A DNA stretch of 48,204 nucleotides from the NCBI GenBank assembly GCA_035762665.1, contig DASTNZ010000183.1:1-48204 (forward strand), written 5' to 3'. This document shows, in pieces, positions 17,017-27,874 of this stretch (within the stretch, counting starts at the first letter, position 1; every line of letters starts with the position of its first letter). Under the pieces are notes generated by a model. That model saw only the letters and a program-made list of their open reading frames with translations, had not been told where the DNA came from and searched no databases. Made by a program: the position numbers and the translations under genes. The DNA is from JASLBX01 sp035762665 (GTDB lineage: Bacteria > Actinomycetota > Actinomycetes > Jiangellales > Jiangellaceae).

Positions 17017-18426
17017 TCAGCGGGAAGCCGACGCCTCGAGGAGCTCGTCGAGAGCATCGGTGATGCACTGGGACAATACGGCCAGATCCGGCATCGCGTC
17101 GCGGTCGCCGTACAAGCCGTAGTGAACGGTCCCATCGTAGGAGGTCACCCCAACGGCCACCGCCTGTCCAGGCGTGAGTGGCACTACCGGGTAGGACGCC
17201 GACAGCCGCGCGCCCGCGGCGTAGAGCGGCACCTGCGGGCCTGGGACGTTCGTGACGATCAAGTTGAACAACCGCCGCGACATCCTGGAGGCCACCCGGG
17301 CACCCAGCGCGTGCAGGGTGGACGGCGCGAATCCGGCCAGCTCGACCAGCGCCCTGGCGGAGACCGCCCGCCCCGTGTCCGCGTGCGCCCGCATCCCGTA
17401 CGAGATCCGCTGTAACCGCACGATCGGATTGGGCTCACCGATCGGCAGATCGAGGAGGTATGACGCCACCTGGTTGCCGACGACGGCGACGTCATTCCCG
17501 GTCGGCGGCGCCTGCACACTCACCGGAACCAACGCTCGCATCGAGGAGTCCGTCCTGACCGCTTCACCACGGGTCATCATCCAGCCGCGCAACGCGCCGG
17601 CGAGCGTCGCCAGCACCACGTCGTTGACCGTTCCGCCCTGCGCCGTACGGATCCGGCGGTAGCGCTCGAGCGGCGCGTCCACGGTCTCGAACCTGCGTTG
17701 CGAACCGATCGGCACGTTCAGCGGACCAGGTGGTGCGGGACGGACAGCGGCGCGCGCCGCTTCAGCCAGCCCGCCGACGTTGCCGATGACGCGCTGGGCG
17801 GCGTGCTCGAGACCGGTGAGCCCTGTCCGGACCTGGTCCACCACCGTGTTCGGGTGCCGGACCACCTCTGCGACCGCATCGGCGAACAGGTCCAGCGGGC
17901 CGGGACCGGGCTGGGGTCGCCATGGCTCGGCGGTCGACGTCAAGCGTGGTTCCGGCGTGTCATCCAAGATCACTTGGCCGATGTCCACGGCAGTGATCTC
18001 GTCCACGATCGCGTGATGGGTCTTGGACAACACAGCGAACCGGCCTCCGGCGAGACCTTCGACCAGGTACATCTCCCACAGCGGGCGATCCCTGTCCAGC
18101 GGCCGGCTCAGGACCCTCGCGACGAGCTCGCGCAGTTGCTCGTCGGCGCCGGGCCTGGGCAGTGCGGACCGTCGGACGTGGTAGGTCAGGTCGAAGTCCG
18201 CGTCGTCGACCCACAATGGCCGGGCCAGCCGCCCGAACACGGGCCGCACCTTCTGCCGGTAACGCGGGACCAAGGTGATGCGGTCGGCTACGAGGGCGAC
18301 CAGGGCGTCGTAGTCGAACCCGCCCGCAGGCTCGTCGAAGATCGCCACGTTGCCTGCGTGCATCGGCGTCTCGGACGACTCGAGGTACAGGATTGATGCG
18401 TCAAGAGGGGTCAGCCGATCGGCCAT
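17017..18426 (-). CDS. WS/DGAT family O-acyltransferase (wax ester/triacylglycerol synthase) with variant active-site motif
   Basis: 469 aa, homologous over its whole length to actinobacterial WS/DGAT enzymes, which transfer acyl-CoA to long-chain alcohols or diacylglycerol for storage lipids. It starts MADRLTPLDASILYLESSETP, the usual form. The active-site motif HHxxxDG reads HHAIVDE (residues 137-143): both histidines and the aspartate remain but Gly is replaced by Glu. The second conserved block TVNDVVLATLAGALRGWM and the C-terminal NVPGPQVPLYAAGARL are intact. The change may alter acceptor specificity or mark a divergent paralogue; actinomycetes often have several. Confidence 0.9.
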   Translation of the reverse strand: MADRLTPLDASILYLESSETPMHAGNVAIFDEPAGGFDYDALVALVADRITLVPRYRQKVRPVFGRLARPLWVDDADFDLTYHVRRSALPRPGADEQLRELVARVLSRPLDRDRPLWEMYLVEGLAGGRFAVLSKTHHAIVDEITAVDIGQVILDDTPEPRLTSTAEPWRPQPGPGPLDLFADAVAEVVRHPNTVVDQVRTGLTGLEHAAQRVIGNVGGLAEAARAAVRPAPPGPLNVPIGSQRRFETVDAPLERYRRIRTAQGGTVNDVVLATLAGALRGWMMTRGEAVRTDSSMRALVPVSVQAPPTGNDVAVVGNQVASYLLDLPIGEPNPIVRLQRISYGMRAHADTGRAVSARALVELAGFAPSTLHALGARVASRMSRRLFNLIVTNVPGPQVPLYAAGARLSASYPVVPLTPGQAVAVGVTSYDGTVHYGLYGDRDAMPDLAVLSQCITDALDELLEASASR

Positions 18427-18430
18427 ACCG

Positions 18431-19699
18431 TCATCTTGTCAACACTTTCCAGCGCCGTGGGTGGGTCGGCACCTCGATTCCGGCCAGTTCGGCCGCCAGA
18501 GCGGCGATCGCCAGCCGCGTTCGCGACCCGGGTGCTACTTCTGCGAAGGTGCGGCCAGTGGCGATCGCCGCGTCCGCGGCTGCGGGATCGTCTGGAATGA
18601 CGGCGACCCGGTAGGCCCCTGCATACCGACGCAGCGCTTCACGCACCTGCCGCTCGGGACGGGATCCGAGGACGGATTCGCGCACCCTGTTGACCACCAC
18701 TCGGACCTCCGCGTCCGGTGCCCGCTCGGCCAGCTCGGCCAAACTGCGCACGAGCCGCTGCATACCGATCGGATCGGCGGATCCCACGGCCAGCACGACG
18801 TCAGCCTCACCTAACGTCGTTATCGTGGCTCCGTTGCGTCGCGGCGCGGACGTGTCGAAGCTGAGCTCCTCATCTAGTTCGAGGCAGAACCCGCAGTCCG
18901 CCACGGTGATCTCGGCCAGACCGCGCGCCAGGCCCCAGATCACCTCCAGGGACGAGGGGCGGATCTCCGGCCAGCGCTCGGTGCGCGAGATGCCGGTCAA
19001 CACTCTGAGCCGGGACTTGTCCAGCTGGCGGGCGTGGCGGGCCAGCGCCGGCAGGTCGAGCTGTCCCTGATTCGCGGCACGGGCGGCACCGGCGAGGCCG
19101 GGTGCCTCGTCGAGCAGGCCGAGCGTCTGCGCGACGGAACCGCCGTACGTGTCGACATCGACGAGTAGTGTCGCCTTGCTCAGCAGGGCGGTCTCGGCGG
19201 CCAGATTGACCGCGACCGTCGTCCTTCCCGGCGCTCCTGCGGGACCCCACACCGCTATCAGCCGGCCAGGGGCGATGGGTGCCGCGACAGTGTCCTCCGG
19301 CGCCCAGACGACAGGCATCGGGCCGGTTCCAGCGAGCTGAGTGATCGCTGCGTGGACGGCATCGGCAATGTCGCGAGCGCCAGCCGCCGCGGTCACAACG
19401 TGATCGATGCCCAGCTGGCGAAGCCGCCGCTCACTGTCCTCGTCACCTTCTGGGACGACCCCAACGGTCGCGACACCGGACGCCGCGAGCCGGCCGACTG
19501 CCTCGCGATCAAGCCGTCGCAGATCGGCCGACACCACGACCGCCCGGCCGTGGCCTGCAGCGGCCGCGGCCAGCAGGTCGGCCAGGTCAACGCAGCGCCG
19601 CACGACTTGCAGCCCGCCCGGAGCCTTGTCCAGTGCGGAGACCAGCTGCGCCTCCCACGACGCGCCGGTCACCGCCGTCAGGATCGGTACGACCATCAC
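18431..19699 (-). CDS. CpaE/TadZ-like MinD/ParA family protein of the Flp pilus
   Basis: 422 aa. A receiver-like N-terminal half (about 1-130) precedes a MinD/ParA-type P-loop domain with the deviant Walker A GPAGAPGRTTVAVNLA near residues 155-170 and VDVDTYGGSVAQTLGL. The signature lysine of the deviant Walker A motif (KGGxGKT) is not obvious, as the loop reads GPAGAPGRTT, so ATPase activity is doubtful. Such CpaE/TadZ proteins localise pilus assembly. The GTG start at 19699 overlaps the stop of the SAF gene by 4 bp; an ATG one codon later is equally possible. It ends 5 bp before the WS/DGAT start. Confidence 0.78.
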   Translation of the reverse strand: MMVVPILTAVTGASWEAQLVSALDKAPGGLQVVRRCVDLADLLAAAAAGHGRAVVVSADLRRLDREAVGRLAASGVATVGVVPEGDEDSERRLRQLGIDHVVTAAAGARDIADAVHAAITQLAGTGPMPVVWAPEDTVAAPIAPGRLIAVWGPAGAPGRTTVAVNLAAETALLSKATLLVDVDTYGGSVAQTLGLLDEAPGLAGAARAANQGQLDLPALARHARQLDKSRLRVLTGISRTERWPEIRPSSLEVIWGLARGLAEITVADCGFCLELDEELSFDTSAPRRNGATITTLGEADVVLAVGSADPIGMQRLVRSLAELAERAPDAEVRVVVNRVRESVLGSRPERQVREALRRYAGAYRVAVIPDDPAAADAAIATGRTFAEVAPGSRTRLAIAALAAELAGIEVPTHPRRWKVLTR

Positions 19700-20394
19700 T
19701 GAGCCTCGGGCAGCGCGGCCAGATATACCCGGCCGGCTCGGGCGGCGGCCACCAGCTCGGCCGTGACCTCTTGCAGGTTCTCACCAGTGACAGCCAATGT
19801 CACTTGCGCCTGCCGGGATGCGTCGGTGAATCCACCTCCGCCCGCCGAGGCCGCAGTGACCGACACCGCTCGCAGTAGCAGCGTCGCCGGCTTGCCGTCC
19901 TCGAGCGGCGTGAGCCATACGTCGACGACGTCTCCGGCGCCGACGCCGTGCGGCAACTCTGATCCGTTGAGCGGCAGGGTGAGGTACCTGGTATCGGCCG
20001 CCTCCGCGGCCGGACCAATCGCCGCCCTCGGCAACAACTCGCCCCGGCCGACCGGACGGACTACGACGTAGCCGCTACCGACTTCGCCGGTGAGGTAGCT
20101 GTCGAGGCCGTGCTCAAGCCGGACTTGCCGGTACTCGACCAGGTCAGCGGTCAACGGCTGGCCGGGCGTGAGGTCCTCGGCCGCGACCAGCACCGGCACG
20201 GTCTGGTCCGCGGCGGAGATCACTCGGACGCCGACAACGATGGAGATCAATACGATCAGTACGCCCACCACCATGCGAGCGCTAAGCCACCGCGGCCGTG
20301 CCAGCCGGGCAGCAGTGGGCGATCGCAGCTCGGTGGCCGCATGGCCATGCCGCCCTGGCCGCTGTTCAGTATCGGTCACAGTGTCGATCGGCAT
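19696..20394 (-). CDS. SAF-domain (CpaB-like) pilus assembly protein
   Basis: About 232 aa from the ATG at 20394 (MPIDTVTDTEQRPGRHG), which has GGAG 8 nt upstream; the frame is open to 20487 but the upstream part is poor. There is a cytoplasmic N-terminus, one membrane segment (MVVGVLIVLISIVVGVRVIS, about residues 41-60) and then an SAF domain (VLVAAEDLTPGQPLTADLV). This is the layout of CpaB/RcpC, which helps the secretin or pilus base assemble. It overlaps the CpaE-like gene downstream by 4 bp. The pair is about 11 kb from the main tad operon. CpaB is the best guess; other SAF proteins are possible. Confidence 0.75.
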   Translation of the reverse strand: MPIDTVTDTEQRPGRHGHAATELRSPTAARLARPRWLSARMVVGVLIVLISIVVGVRVISAADQTVPVLVAAEDLTPGQPLTADLVEYRQVRLEHGLDSYLTGEVGSGYVVVRPVGRGELLPRAAIGPAAEAADTRYLTLPLNGSELPHGVGAGDVVDVWLTPLEDGKPATLLLRAVSVTAASAGGGGFTDASRQAQVTLAVTGENLQEVTAELVAAARAGRVYLAALPEAQ

Positions 20395-20458
20395 CGGGTA
20401 GGCTCCCGCAGTTGAGGCCTCAAGATCGAAGAGGTCGCCAAGAGTAACCGCATCCACC

Positions 20459-20482
20459 TGTGGACAACAGGGGTTGTCCACA
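20459..20482. promoter_or_regulatory. Palindrome of two actinobacterial DnaA boxes
   Basis: TGTGGACAAC, then AGGG, then GTTGTCCACA: two perfect TTGTCCACA boxes facing each other with 4 nt between. It lies in the divergent region between the SAF gene (minus, start 20394) and the HTH gene (plus, start 20540). It may bind DnaA to regulate transcription; as a cruciform-like site it could also be something else. It is not a replication origin by itself. Confidence 0.5.
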
Positions 20483-20539
20483 AGCAATTGGTGTCAGACT
20501 GGAGCTTCACCGGTCGAGCGAAGCGATAGGACGTCACAC

Positions 20540-20764
20540 ATGAGCCCTCGGTTTCTCCAGCTCTCTGACGTCGCCGAGGTGCTGAATATCTCCGCCGCTC
20601 AGGCATACGCTCTGGTCCGCCGTGGAGACCTGCCGGCCATCAAGATCGGTGGGCGTGGCCAGTGGCGCGTCGAGGCCTCCGCACTCGAGGACTACATCCA
20701 GCGAATGTACGCCGAGACCGCCGAATTCGTCGCACGCAACCCGCTCGCCGCCGGCGACGACTAG
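20540..20764 (+). CDS. Small helix-turn-helix DNA-binding protein (excisionase/MerR-like fold)
   Basis: 74 aa. MSPRFLQLSDVAEVLNISAAQAYALVRRGDLPAIKIGGRG is a winged helix-turn-helix of the excisionase family, followed by the wing QWRVEASALEDYIQ and a short helix. I chose the ATG at 20540 because family members begin there; the upstream frame to 20474 has no homology. It is a chromosomal actinobacterial regulator by context, not a prophage excisionase: there is no integrase or attachment site. Its promoter region contains the DnaA-box palindrome. Confidence 0.8.
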   Translation: MSPRFLQLSDVAEVLNISAAQAYALVRRGDLPAIKIGGRGQWRVEASALEDYIQRMYAETAEFVARNPLAAGDD

Positions 20765-20774
20765 GCACCGGCGA

Positions 20775-21329
20775 TCAGGGCCCGCGTCGCACCAGCGCAA
20801 CCGCCCCGAAGGGCACCGTCATAGCCCCATTCACCTCGGCAAGGTCCTGGCTGACGTCGATGTGGTCCGCCCCCACCCGGTCAACTACTCCGGCGAGCGT
20901 GGAGCCGTCGGTCAACGTGACGGCAACCGTGACTCGATCACGGGCGATCCCCCGCAGTATGTAGCTCAGCCGTAGCCGGCCCGCCAACCGTCCCTCCGAA
21001 CCCGGCATAGTCGCCCGGCGGCCCAGGCCCGTGATCTTGAGTACCGACGCCAGCGCGATGACGATCTCCGCCCCATTCGGTTCGGCCAGCAGTAGCCAGT
21101 CGGGTCCGGATGCTTGGACGGTTCCCCGCACTGTCGTTCCACCCGTCCAGACGGCCAGCTCGTGGCCTGGTATCGCACGAAGGCGATCTGCCATCCGAAG
21201 CTTCGCAAGCTCACTGCGAGTTCGGTCGGCCACCTCGGCCCGAAGGTCGCTGAGTTCGGACTCTGCGAACTGAGCCTCGAGATCGGCGAAGAGCCGCTCC
21301 CAACGATGCACCGCAACCTCCAGTTTCAT
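20775..21329 (-). CDS. Conserved hypothetical protein
   Basis: 184 aa from the ATG at 21329 (MKLEVAVHRWERLFADLEAQ). The N-terminal third is a probable coiled coil (LFADLEAQFAESELSDLRAE, DRTRSELAKLRMADRL), followed by two small beta-rich halves with repeated pattern (GTVQASGPDWLLLAEPNG; GVVDRVGADHIDVSQDL) that resemble each other. I do not know a function. Convergent with the HTH gene, 10 bp apart. Its upstream region overlaps the promoter region of the LysM gene on the other strand. Confidence 0.7.
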   Translation of the reverse strand: MKLEVAVHRWERLFADLEAQFAESELSDLRAEVADRTRSELAKLRMADRLRAIPGHELAVWTGGTTVRGTVQASGPDWLLLAEPNGAEIVIALASVLKITGLGRRATMPGSEGRLAGRLRLSYILRGIARDRVTVAVTLTDGSTLAGVVDRVGADHIDVSQDLAEVNGAMTVPFGAVALVRRGP

Positions 21330-21404
21330 GATCAGCGCGACGTTACCCCGGGCTGCTCCGCAAGTGCCAGGCCGGACTCCCTGAAGCCAAAAAGGCATCA
21401 AGAC

Positions 21405-21431
21405 TTGACGAGCGCAAAACGAAGCTATAGA
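21405..21431 (+). promoter_or_regulatory. Possible promoter of the LysM gene
   Basis: TTGACG at 21405-21410 and TATAGA at 21426-21431, 15 nt apart (17 nt to the alternative TAGAAC). Spacing is short for the first pair. An AAGGAG ribosome site follows before the GTG at 21467. Confidence 0.35.
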
Positions 21432-21466
21432 ACGCATCCGTAAGTAAACGTAAGCAAGGAGCCGTA

Positions 21467-22252
21467 GTGCGGGTTATACGTTGCGTTGCCGTGGCTGCCG
21501 CCATAGGGCTGGCGGTGCACGCGCTCGCCTGGGGCACCGCGGGCCCGCTCGCCGCTGCCCGCACGGGCACGGCGACGTTCGACGAGCTCGTCGCACTGGC
21601 CGCCGCCGTTGTGGCCGTCGTGTTGCTTGGCTGGGGTGGAGCAGCGCTGGCCGTCACAGCCCTTGCCGCACTGCCCGGAGTGCTGGGTGGCGCTTCGGCA
21701 CGGCTTGCCGACCGCATCGCGCCTGGTGTTGCGGGCCGGCTCGCGCGCCTGGCGTTAGGGCTGACATTGACAGCGGGACCGGTGTCGGCCTGCACACCGG
21801 GATTGGCCGATGGCACCGGTCAGCAGCCGGAGGTCACAGTCGCTGAGTCGATCAGCGACAGCAGGCTGCAGGGCGTCGGGCGGATCGGCGAGGTGATCGC
21901 GCCAAGTGATAGTCGCAGGCCGGCTGAACCTCCCGGCGACACCCAACCGGCGGACCACAACCCAGCGGGGCCCGCTACCGGCCAGCCGGCCGCGACCGAG
22001 GCGACCCCCACGCCCACCGCCGGGCTGGCGTCGGAGCCGACCCGCGAGCGCCCCTCGGCTGCTGGTGAGGTGGTCGTCAAGCGTGGCGACACGTTATGGG
22101 CGATCGCTGCCGATCACCTGGGCCCCGATGCCACTGCGCCGGCGATCGCCGCGGAGTGGCCCCGCTGGTACGCCGCGAATCGCGCGGTGATCGGCGACGA
22201 TCCAGACCTGATCTTGCCTGGCACGATTCTCCATCCACCTAGCCACCGCTGA
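21467..22252 (+). CDS. LysM domain membrane protein
   Basis: 261 aa. Three hydrophobic segments (about residues 3-22, 40-70 and 85-108) are followed by a long Pro/Thr/Ala-rich linker and a C-terminal LysM domain (VVVKRGDTLWAIAADHLGPD, residues 208-227), which binds peptidoglycan or chitin. So the protein anchors in the membrane and reaches into the cell wall. AAGGAG precedes the GTG start by 7 nt. An Rv3235-like gene follows 32 bp later and may be cotranscribed. Proteins with this layout are common in actinomycetes; a cell-wall role is inferred. Confidence 0.85.
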   Translation: MRVIRCVAVAAAIGLAVHALAWGTAGPLAAARTGTATFDELVALAAAVVAVVLLGWGGAALAVTALAALPGVLGGASARLADRIAPGVAGRLARLALGLTLTAGPVSACTPGLADGTGQQPEVTVAESISDSRLQGVGRIGEVIAPSDSRRPAEPPGDTQPADHNPAGPATGQPAATEATPTPTAGLASEPTRERPSAAGEVVVKRGDTLWAIAADHLGPDATAPAIAAEWPRWYAANRAVIGDDPDLILPGTILHPPSHR

Positions 22253-22284
22253 CCGTCCAGCGATATGAGAGGGGCACTTCCACC

Positions 22285-22878
22285 ATGACCACGAGGGCGA
22301 CGATCCGCCGGCTGCCATGCCCCGTTTCGGATCCGCCGTTCGACGACGAGATCGGGATTCCCCCCGGCACCCGTCCCGTCCCACCGACTCAGGGAGCGCT
22401 CGCCCTCGCCTTCATGCTGCCTTCCGGCGTGCCCGCCGAGCCCGAACCGCCGGCCACACTCCGGCTTGTCGACGACCCGACCGGGTGGACGGGTGCACCC
22501 GATGAACTCGACCCGTTCGTCGCGGAGTTCACTGCCAGGCGCCCCACCAGCGGAGAGGCGTTGCCCGAACCCCGGCGCTGGTCGGCTCGGCTCGCGCAAG
22601 CCATCGTGGAGACCCTCTCGGGTCACCGCCCCGTCCAGCAACTGCTGAAGTGGACCGACGACGCCGTGTACTCGTCGATCACAAGCCGGCTCGCATCCCG
22701 GCCCCGGACCACTCCTGGCGCTCGTCCCACGCTGAGATCCATCCGGGTATGCACACCAACAGACGGCGTCGCCGAGGCCAGCGCAGTGATCCAGACGGGC
22801 AACCGATGCAGGGCGATCGCCATGCGGCTTGAAGGGCTGGACGGCCAGTGGCGCTGCACCGCGCTCGAGATCGTCTAG
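22285..22878 (+). CDS. Rv3235 family protein
   Basis: 197 aa, similar to the actinobacterial Rv3235 family, which sits next to secA in many genomes, as here. The N-terminal half is variable and proline-rich; the conserved part is the C-terminal region RRWSARLAQAIVETLSGHRPVQQLLKW, then SIRVCTPTDGVAEASAVI and a closing GQWRCTALEIV. The fold is expected to be alpha/beta; there is no catalytic motif that I can see. It is convergent with secA, separated by a long inverted repeat. Confidence 0.85.
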   Translation: MTTRATIRRLPCPVSDPPFDDEIGIPPGTRPVPPTQGALALAFMLPSGVPAEPEPPATLRLVDDPTGWTGAPDELDPFVAEFTARRPTSGEALPEPRRWSARLAQAIVETLSGHRPVQQLLKWTDDAVYSSITSRLASRPRTTPGARPTLRSIRVCTPTDGVAEASAVIQTGNRCRAIAMRLEGLDGQWRCTALEIV

Positions 22879-22886
22879 CCTCTAGC

Positions 22887-22989
22887 CGTTGATCATGCAA
22901 GAGCTGGGCGACACTCCGCGTGGTGCCACGTCACTGAGCTGAAGCAGATCTGGCCTACGGCGTGTCGCCCAGCTCTTGCATGATCAACG
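22887..22989. terminator. Long perfect inverted repeat between the Rv3235-like gene and secA
   Basis: Arms of 28 bp (22887-22914 and 22962-22989) are exact reverse complements around a 47-nt centre; the outer end is CGTTGATCATGC. It lies between two convergent genes and probably terminates both. There is no U-tract and the loop is long, which is unusual for a classical terminator; a small mobile repeat is the alternative. Confidence 0.6.
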
Positions 22990-23001
22990 TGAGTCGGGAG
23001 T

Positions 23002-25998
<2,997 letters not shown>

Positions 25999-26149
25999 GC
26001 GGGTCAACTCCTAGAAGAACGTCATGTTGCGGTCGCGATGCCGGGCCGGCAAGTGGCCGGCCGACTCGCCCCCAGCGCACCATGGTACGTGCCGCCGGCG
26101 TTGAGATAACGATTCGACCTATCTTGATGTTCCAGGGCACCATTCCGAG

Positions 26150-27265
26150 GTGCTGCCATTTGAGCTTCGTGGTGACGGCGTCCTGCTTGCGACGCCGACA
26201 TCCGCCGACGTCGACGCGATCACCGAACTATGCCAGGACAAGGATATCCAGCGCTGGACAACCGTTCCGGTCCCGTATGAGCGCAGCCACGCGGAGCAGT
26301 TCCTTACCCAGCTTGTCGAGCCGGGCTGGGAGTCCGGCCGGAACCTGACGTGGGCATTGCGCAACCCCGAGAACCGGTCAGTGCTGGGGATGGTCAGCCT
26401 CAACCTGCGCGACCACCGTGGCTCCGGCGAAATCGGGTTCTGGCTGGGATCCGCTGGTCGCGGCCGCGGACTTATGACGACCGCCGTTCGGCTCGTCGCT
26501 GAGTACGCCTTCGCACCGGAGGGCCTCGGCCTCGAACGTATCGTCTGGCGCGCAGGGGTCGGCAACTGGGCATCGCGCCGCGTCGCCTGGCGGCTCGGGT
26601 TCACCATCGAAGGAACACTTCGCAAAGAACTGCCAAAGCGCGGAGAGCGCGTGGACGCGTGGTTCGGGACCCTTATCGCCGGCGATCCGGTCCAACCCAA
26701 GACCCGCTGGTTGGACGTTCCAACCTTGACCGGTTCGAAGGTGGTCCTGCGGCGGTTCGTCGAGTCCGACGCGGACGCCTGTGTCGAAGCGTGTAACGAC
26801 CCGGTGACGCGCAAGTGGCTGGGCCAGCTGCCCAGCCCGTATACCCGGGACACGGCTCTGGGCTACATCCGGTCGCGGGAGAACGAGCATGCCGATGGCA
26901 CTGCGCTGCATTGGGCGGCGGCGCCGGTAGGCGGCGGGCCTGCGACAGGCGCGTTCTCGCTGATGGGCATCAGGGACGGACGTGCCGAGGTGGGCTACTG
27001 GGTTCACCCTGCGGCGCGAAAAGCCGGGGTGGCGACCGAGGCGGTCCGGCTCATGGTGCAGCACGCGTTCACCGATCCAGCCCACGGCGGGTTGGGTTTG
27101 CGGCGGCTCGTCCTGGCCCGCGCCGAGGGCAACGATGCCTCCGGTACGGTCGCCGAGCGGGCCGACTTTCGACCCTATGGCGTGGAGCACCAGGCCGAAC
27201 AGCTCGGCGACGGAACATGGGCCGACCTGCATTGGTACGAGCTGCTGAATTCCTCTCCGCGTTGA
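26150..27265 (+). CDS. Tandem GNAT-family N-acetyltransferase
   Basis: 371 aa with two GNAT domains in a row. The first (about residues 5-175) has the acetyl-CoA loop region GSAGRGRGLMTTAVRLVAEY; the second (about 185-370) has HPAARKAGVATEAVRLMVQH. Both resemble the RimJ/RimL type that acetylates protein N-termini, antibiotics or small amines. The GTG at 26150 gives a start LPFELRGDGVLL typical of these proteins. Its stop codon falls inside the hairpin at 27257. Substrate unknown. Confidence 0.87.
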   Translation: MLPFELRGDGVLLATPTSADVDAITELCQDKDIQRWTTVPVPYERSHAEQFLTQLVEPGWESGRNLTWALRNPENRSVLGMVSLNLRDHRGSGEIGFWLGSAGRGRGLMTTAVRLVAEYAFAPEGLGLERIVWRAGVGNWASRRVAWRLGFTIEGTLRKELPKRGERVDAWFGTLIAGDPVQPKTRWLDVPTLTGSKVVLRRFVESDADACVEACNDPVTRKWLGQLPSPYTRDTALGYIRSRENEHADGTALHWAAAPVGGGPATGAFSLMGIRDGRAEVGYWVHPAARKAGVATEAVRLMVQHAFTDPAHGGLGLRRLVLARAEGNDASGTVAERADFRPYGVEHQAEQLGDGTWADLHWYELLNSSPR

Positions 27266-27285
27266 TCACGGGTGGATCAACGCGG
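27257..27285. terminator. Short hairpin between GNAT and macrodomain genes
   Basis: Arms CCGCGTTGATC and GATCAACGCGG (11 bp, perfect) with loop ACGGGTG. It overlaps the GNAT stop codon and lies just past the macrodomain stop on the other strand, so it can act in both directions. AAAAG follows on the plus strand; there is no T-run. Confidence 0.6.
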
Positions 27286-27293
27286 AAAAGAGC

Positions 27294-27803
27294 TCACTTC
27301 TTCAAGTGGAGAGCGGCTTGCAGGAGGTCGCGCATGGCGGAGTCGAACGCCACGAGGCGGATGAGGTCGACGTTCGTCGGCGTGGCTTTAACCGTCCGGA
27401 CCGCGATGCCGGCTGCCTGATCTGGCGGGAACCCGTACACGCCGGTCGCGATGGCCGGGAAGGCAATGCTGCGTGCCCCGAGCTCATCGGCGACGCCCAG
27501 GCTACGGCGGTAGCACCACGCCAGAACCTCAGCCTCGCCCTGGCCACCACCTCGCCACACCGGGCCAACGGTGTGGATCACGTGGCGGACCGGCGGGTAC
27601 AGGTCGAACGCAGGCGTAGCGACCGCTTCGCCGGGCGGGCACGGGGCGAGGGCGGCACCAGCCTCAGCAAGCCGGGGCCCGGCGGCGCGGTGGATCGCGC
27701 CGTCCACTCCCCCGCCGCCGCGCAGCGACGAGTTGGCGGCGTTGACGATCGCGTCGACGTCCTGTCGGGTGATGTCGCCCTGCACGACCTCGATGGTGGC
27801 CAT
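27294..27803 (-). CDS. Macrodomain protein (O-acetyl-ADP-ribose deacetylase type)
   Basis: 169 aa, one macrodomain. VVQGDITRQDVDAIVNAANS with Asp10 and Asn24, then GGGGVDGAIHRAAGP with Asp34 and the glycine-rich loop, matches the MacroD/YmdB type that removes acetyl or ADP-ribose groups. GIAVRTVKATP and the FPAIATGVYGFP loop are also present. Single gene, convergent with the GNAT gene and divergent from the BTAD regulator, 71 bp between the two starts. Activity on ADP-ribosylated substrates is inferred from the family. Confidence 0.9.
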   Translation of the reverse strand: MATIEVVQGDITRQDVDAIVNAANSSLRGGGGVDGAIHRAAGPRLAEAGAALAPCPPGEAVATPAFDLYPPVRHVIHTVGPVWRGGGQGEAEVLAWCYRRSLGVADELGARSIAFPAIATGVYGFPPDQAAGIAVRTVKATPTNVDLIRLVAFDSAMRDLLQAALHLKK

Positions 27804-27874
27804 ACCTCATCCTGCCCGACAACGTTCGTGCCAGACCGGTTCCGCGTGAGCGGTCTGTAGGACACACTCTCTAC

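Noticed and set aside
20459..20482. DnaA boxes considered as a replication origin
   Set aside because: Only two boxes, no AT-rich region, no dnaA, dnaN or gyrB nearby.
20540..20764. Excisionase-like protein considered as a prophage remnant
   Set aside because: No integrase, attachment repeat or phage gene nearby; the fold is common in chromosomal actinobacterial regulators.
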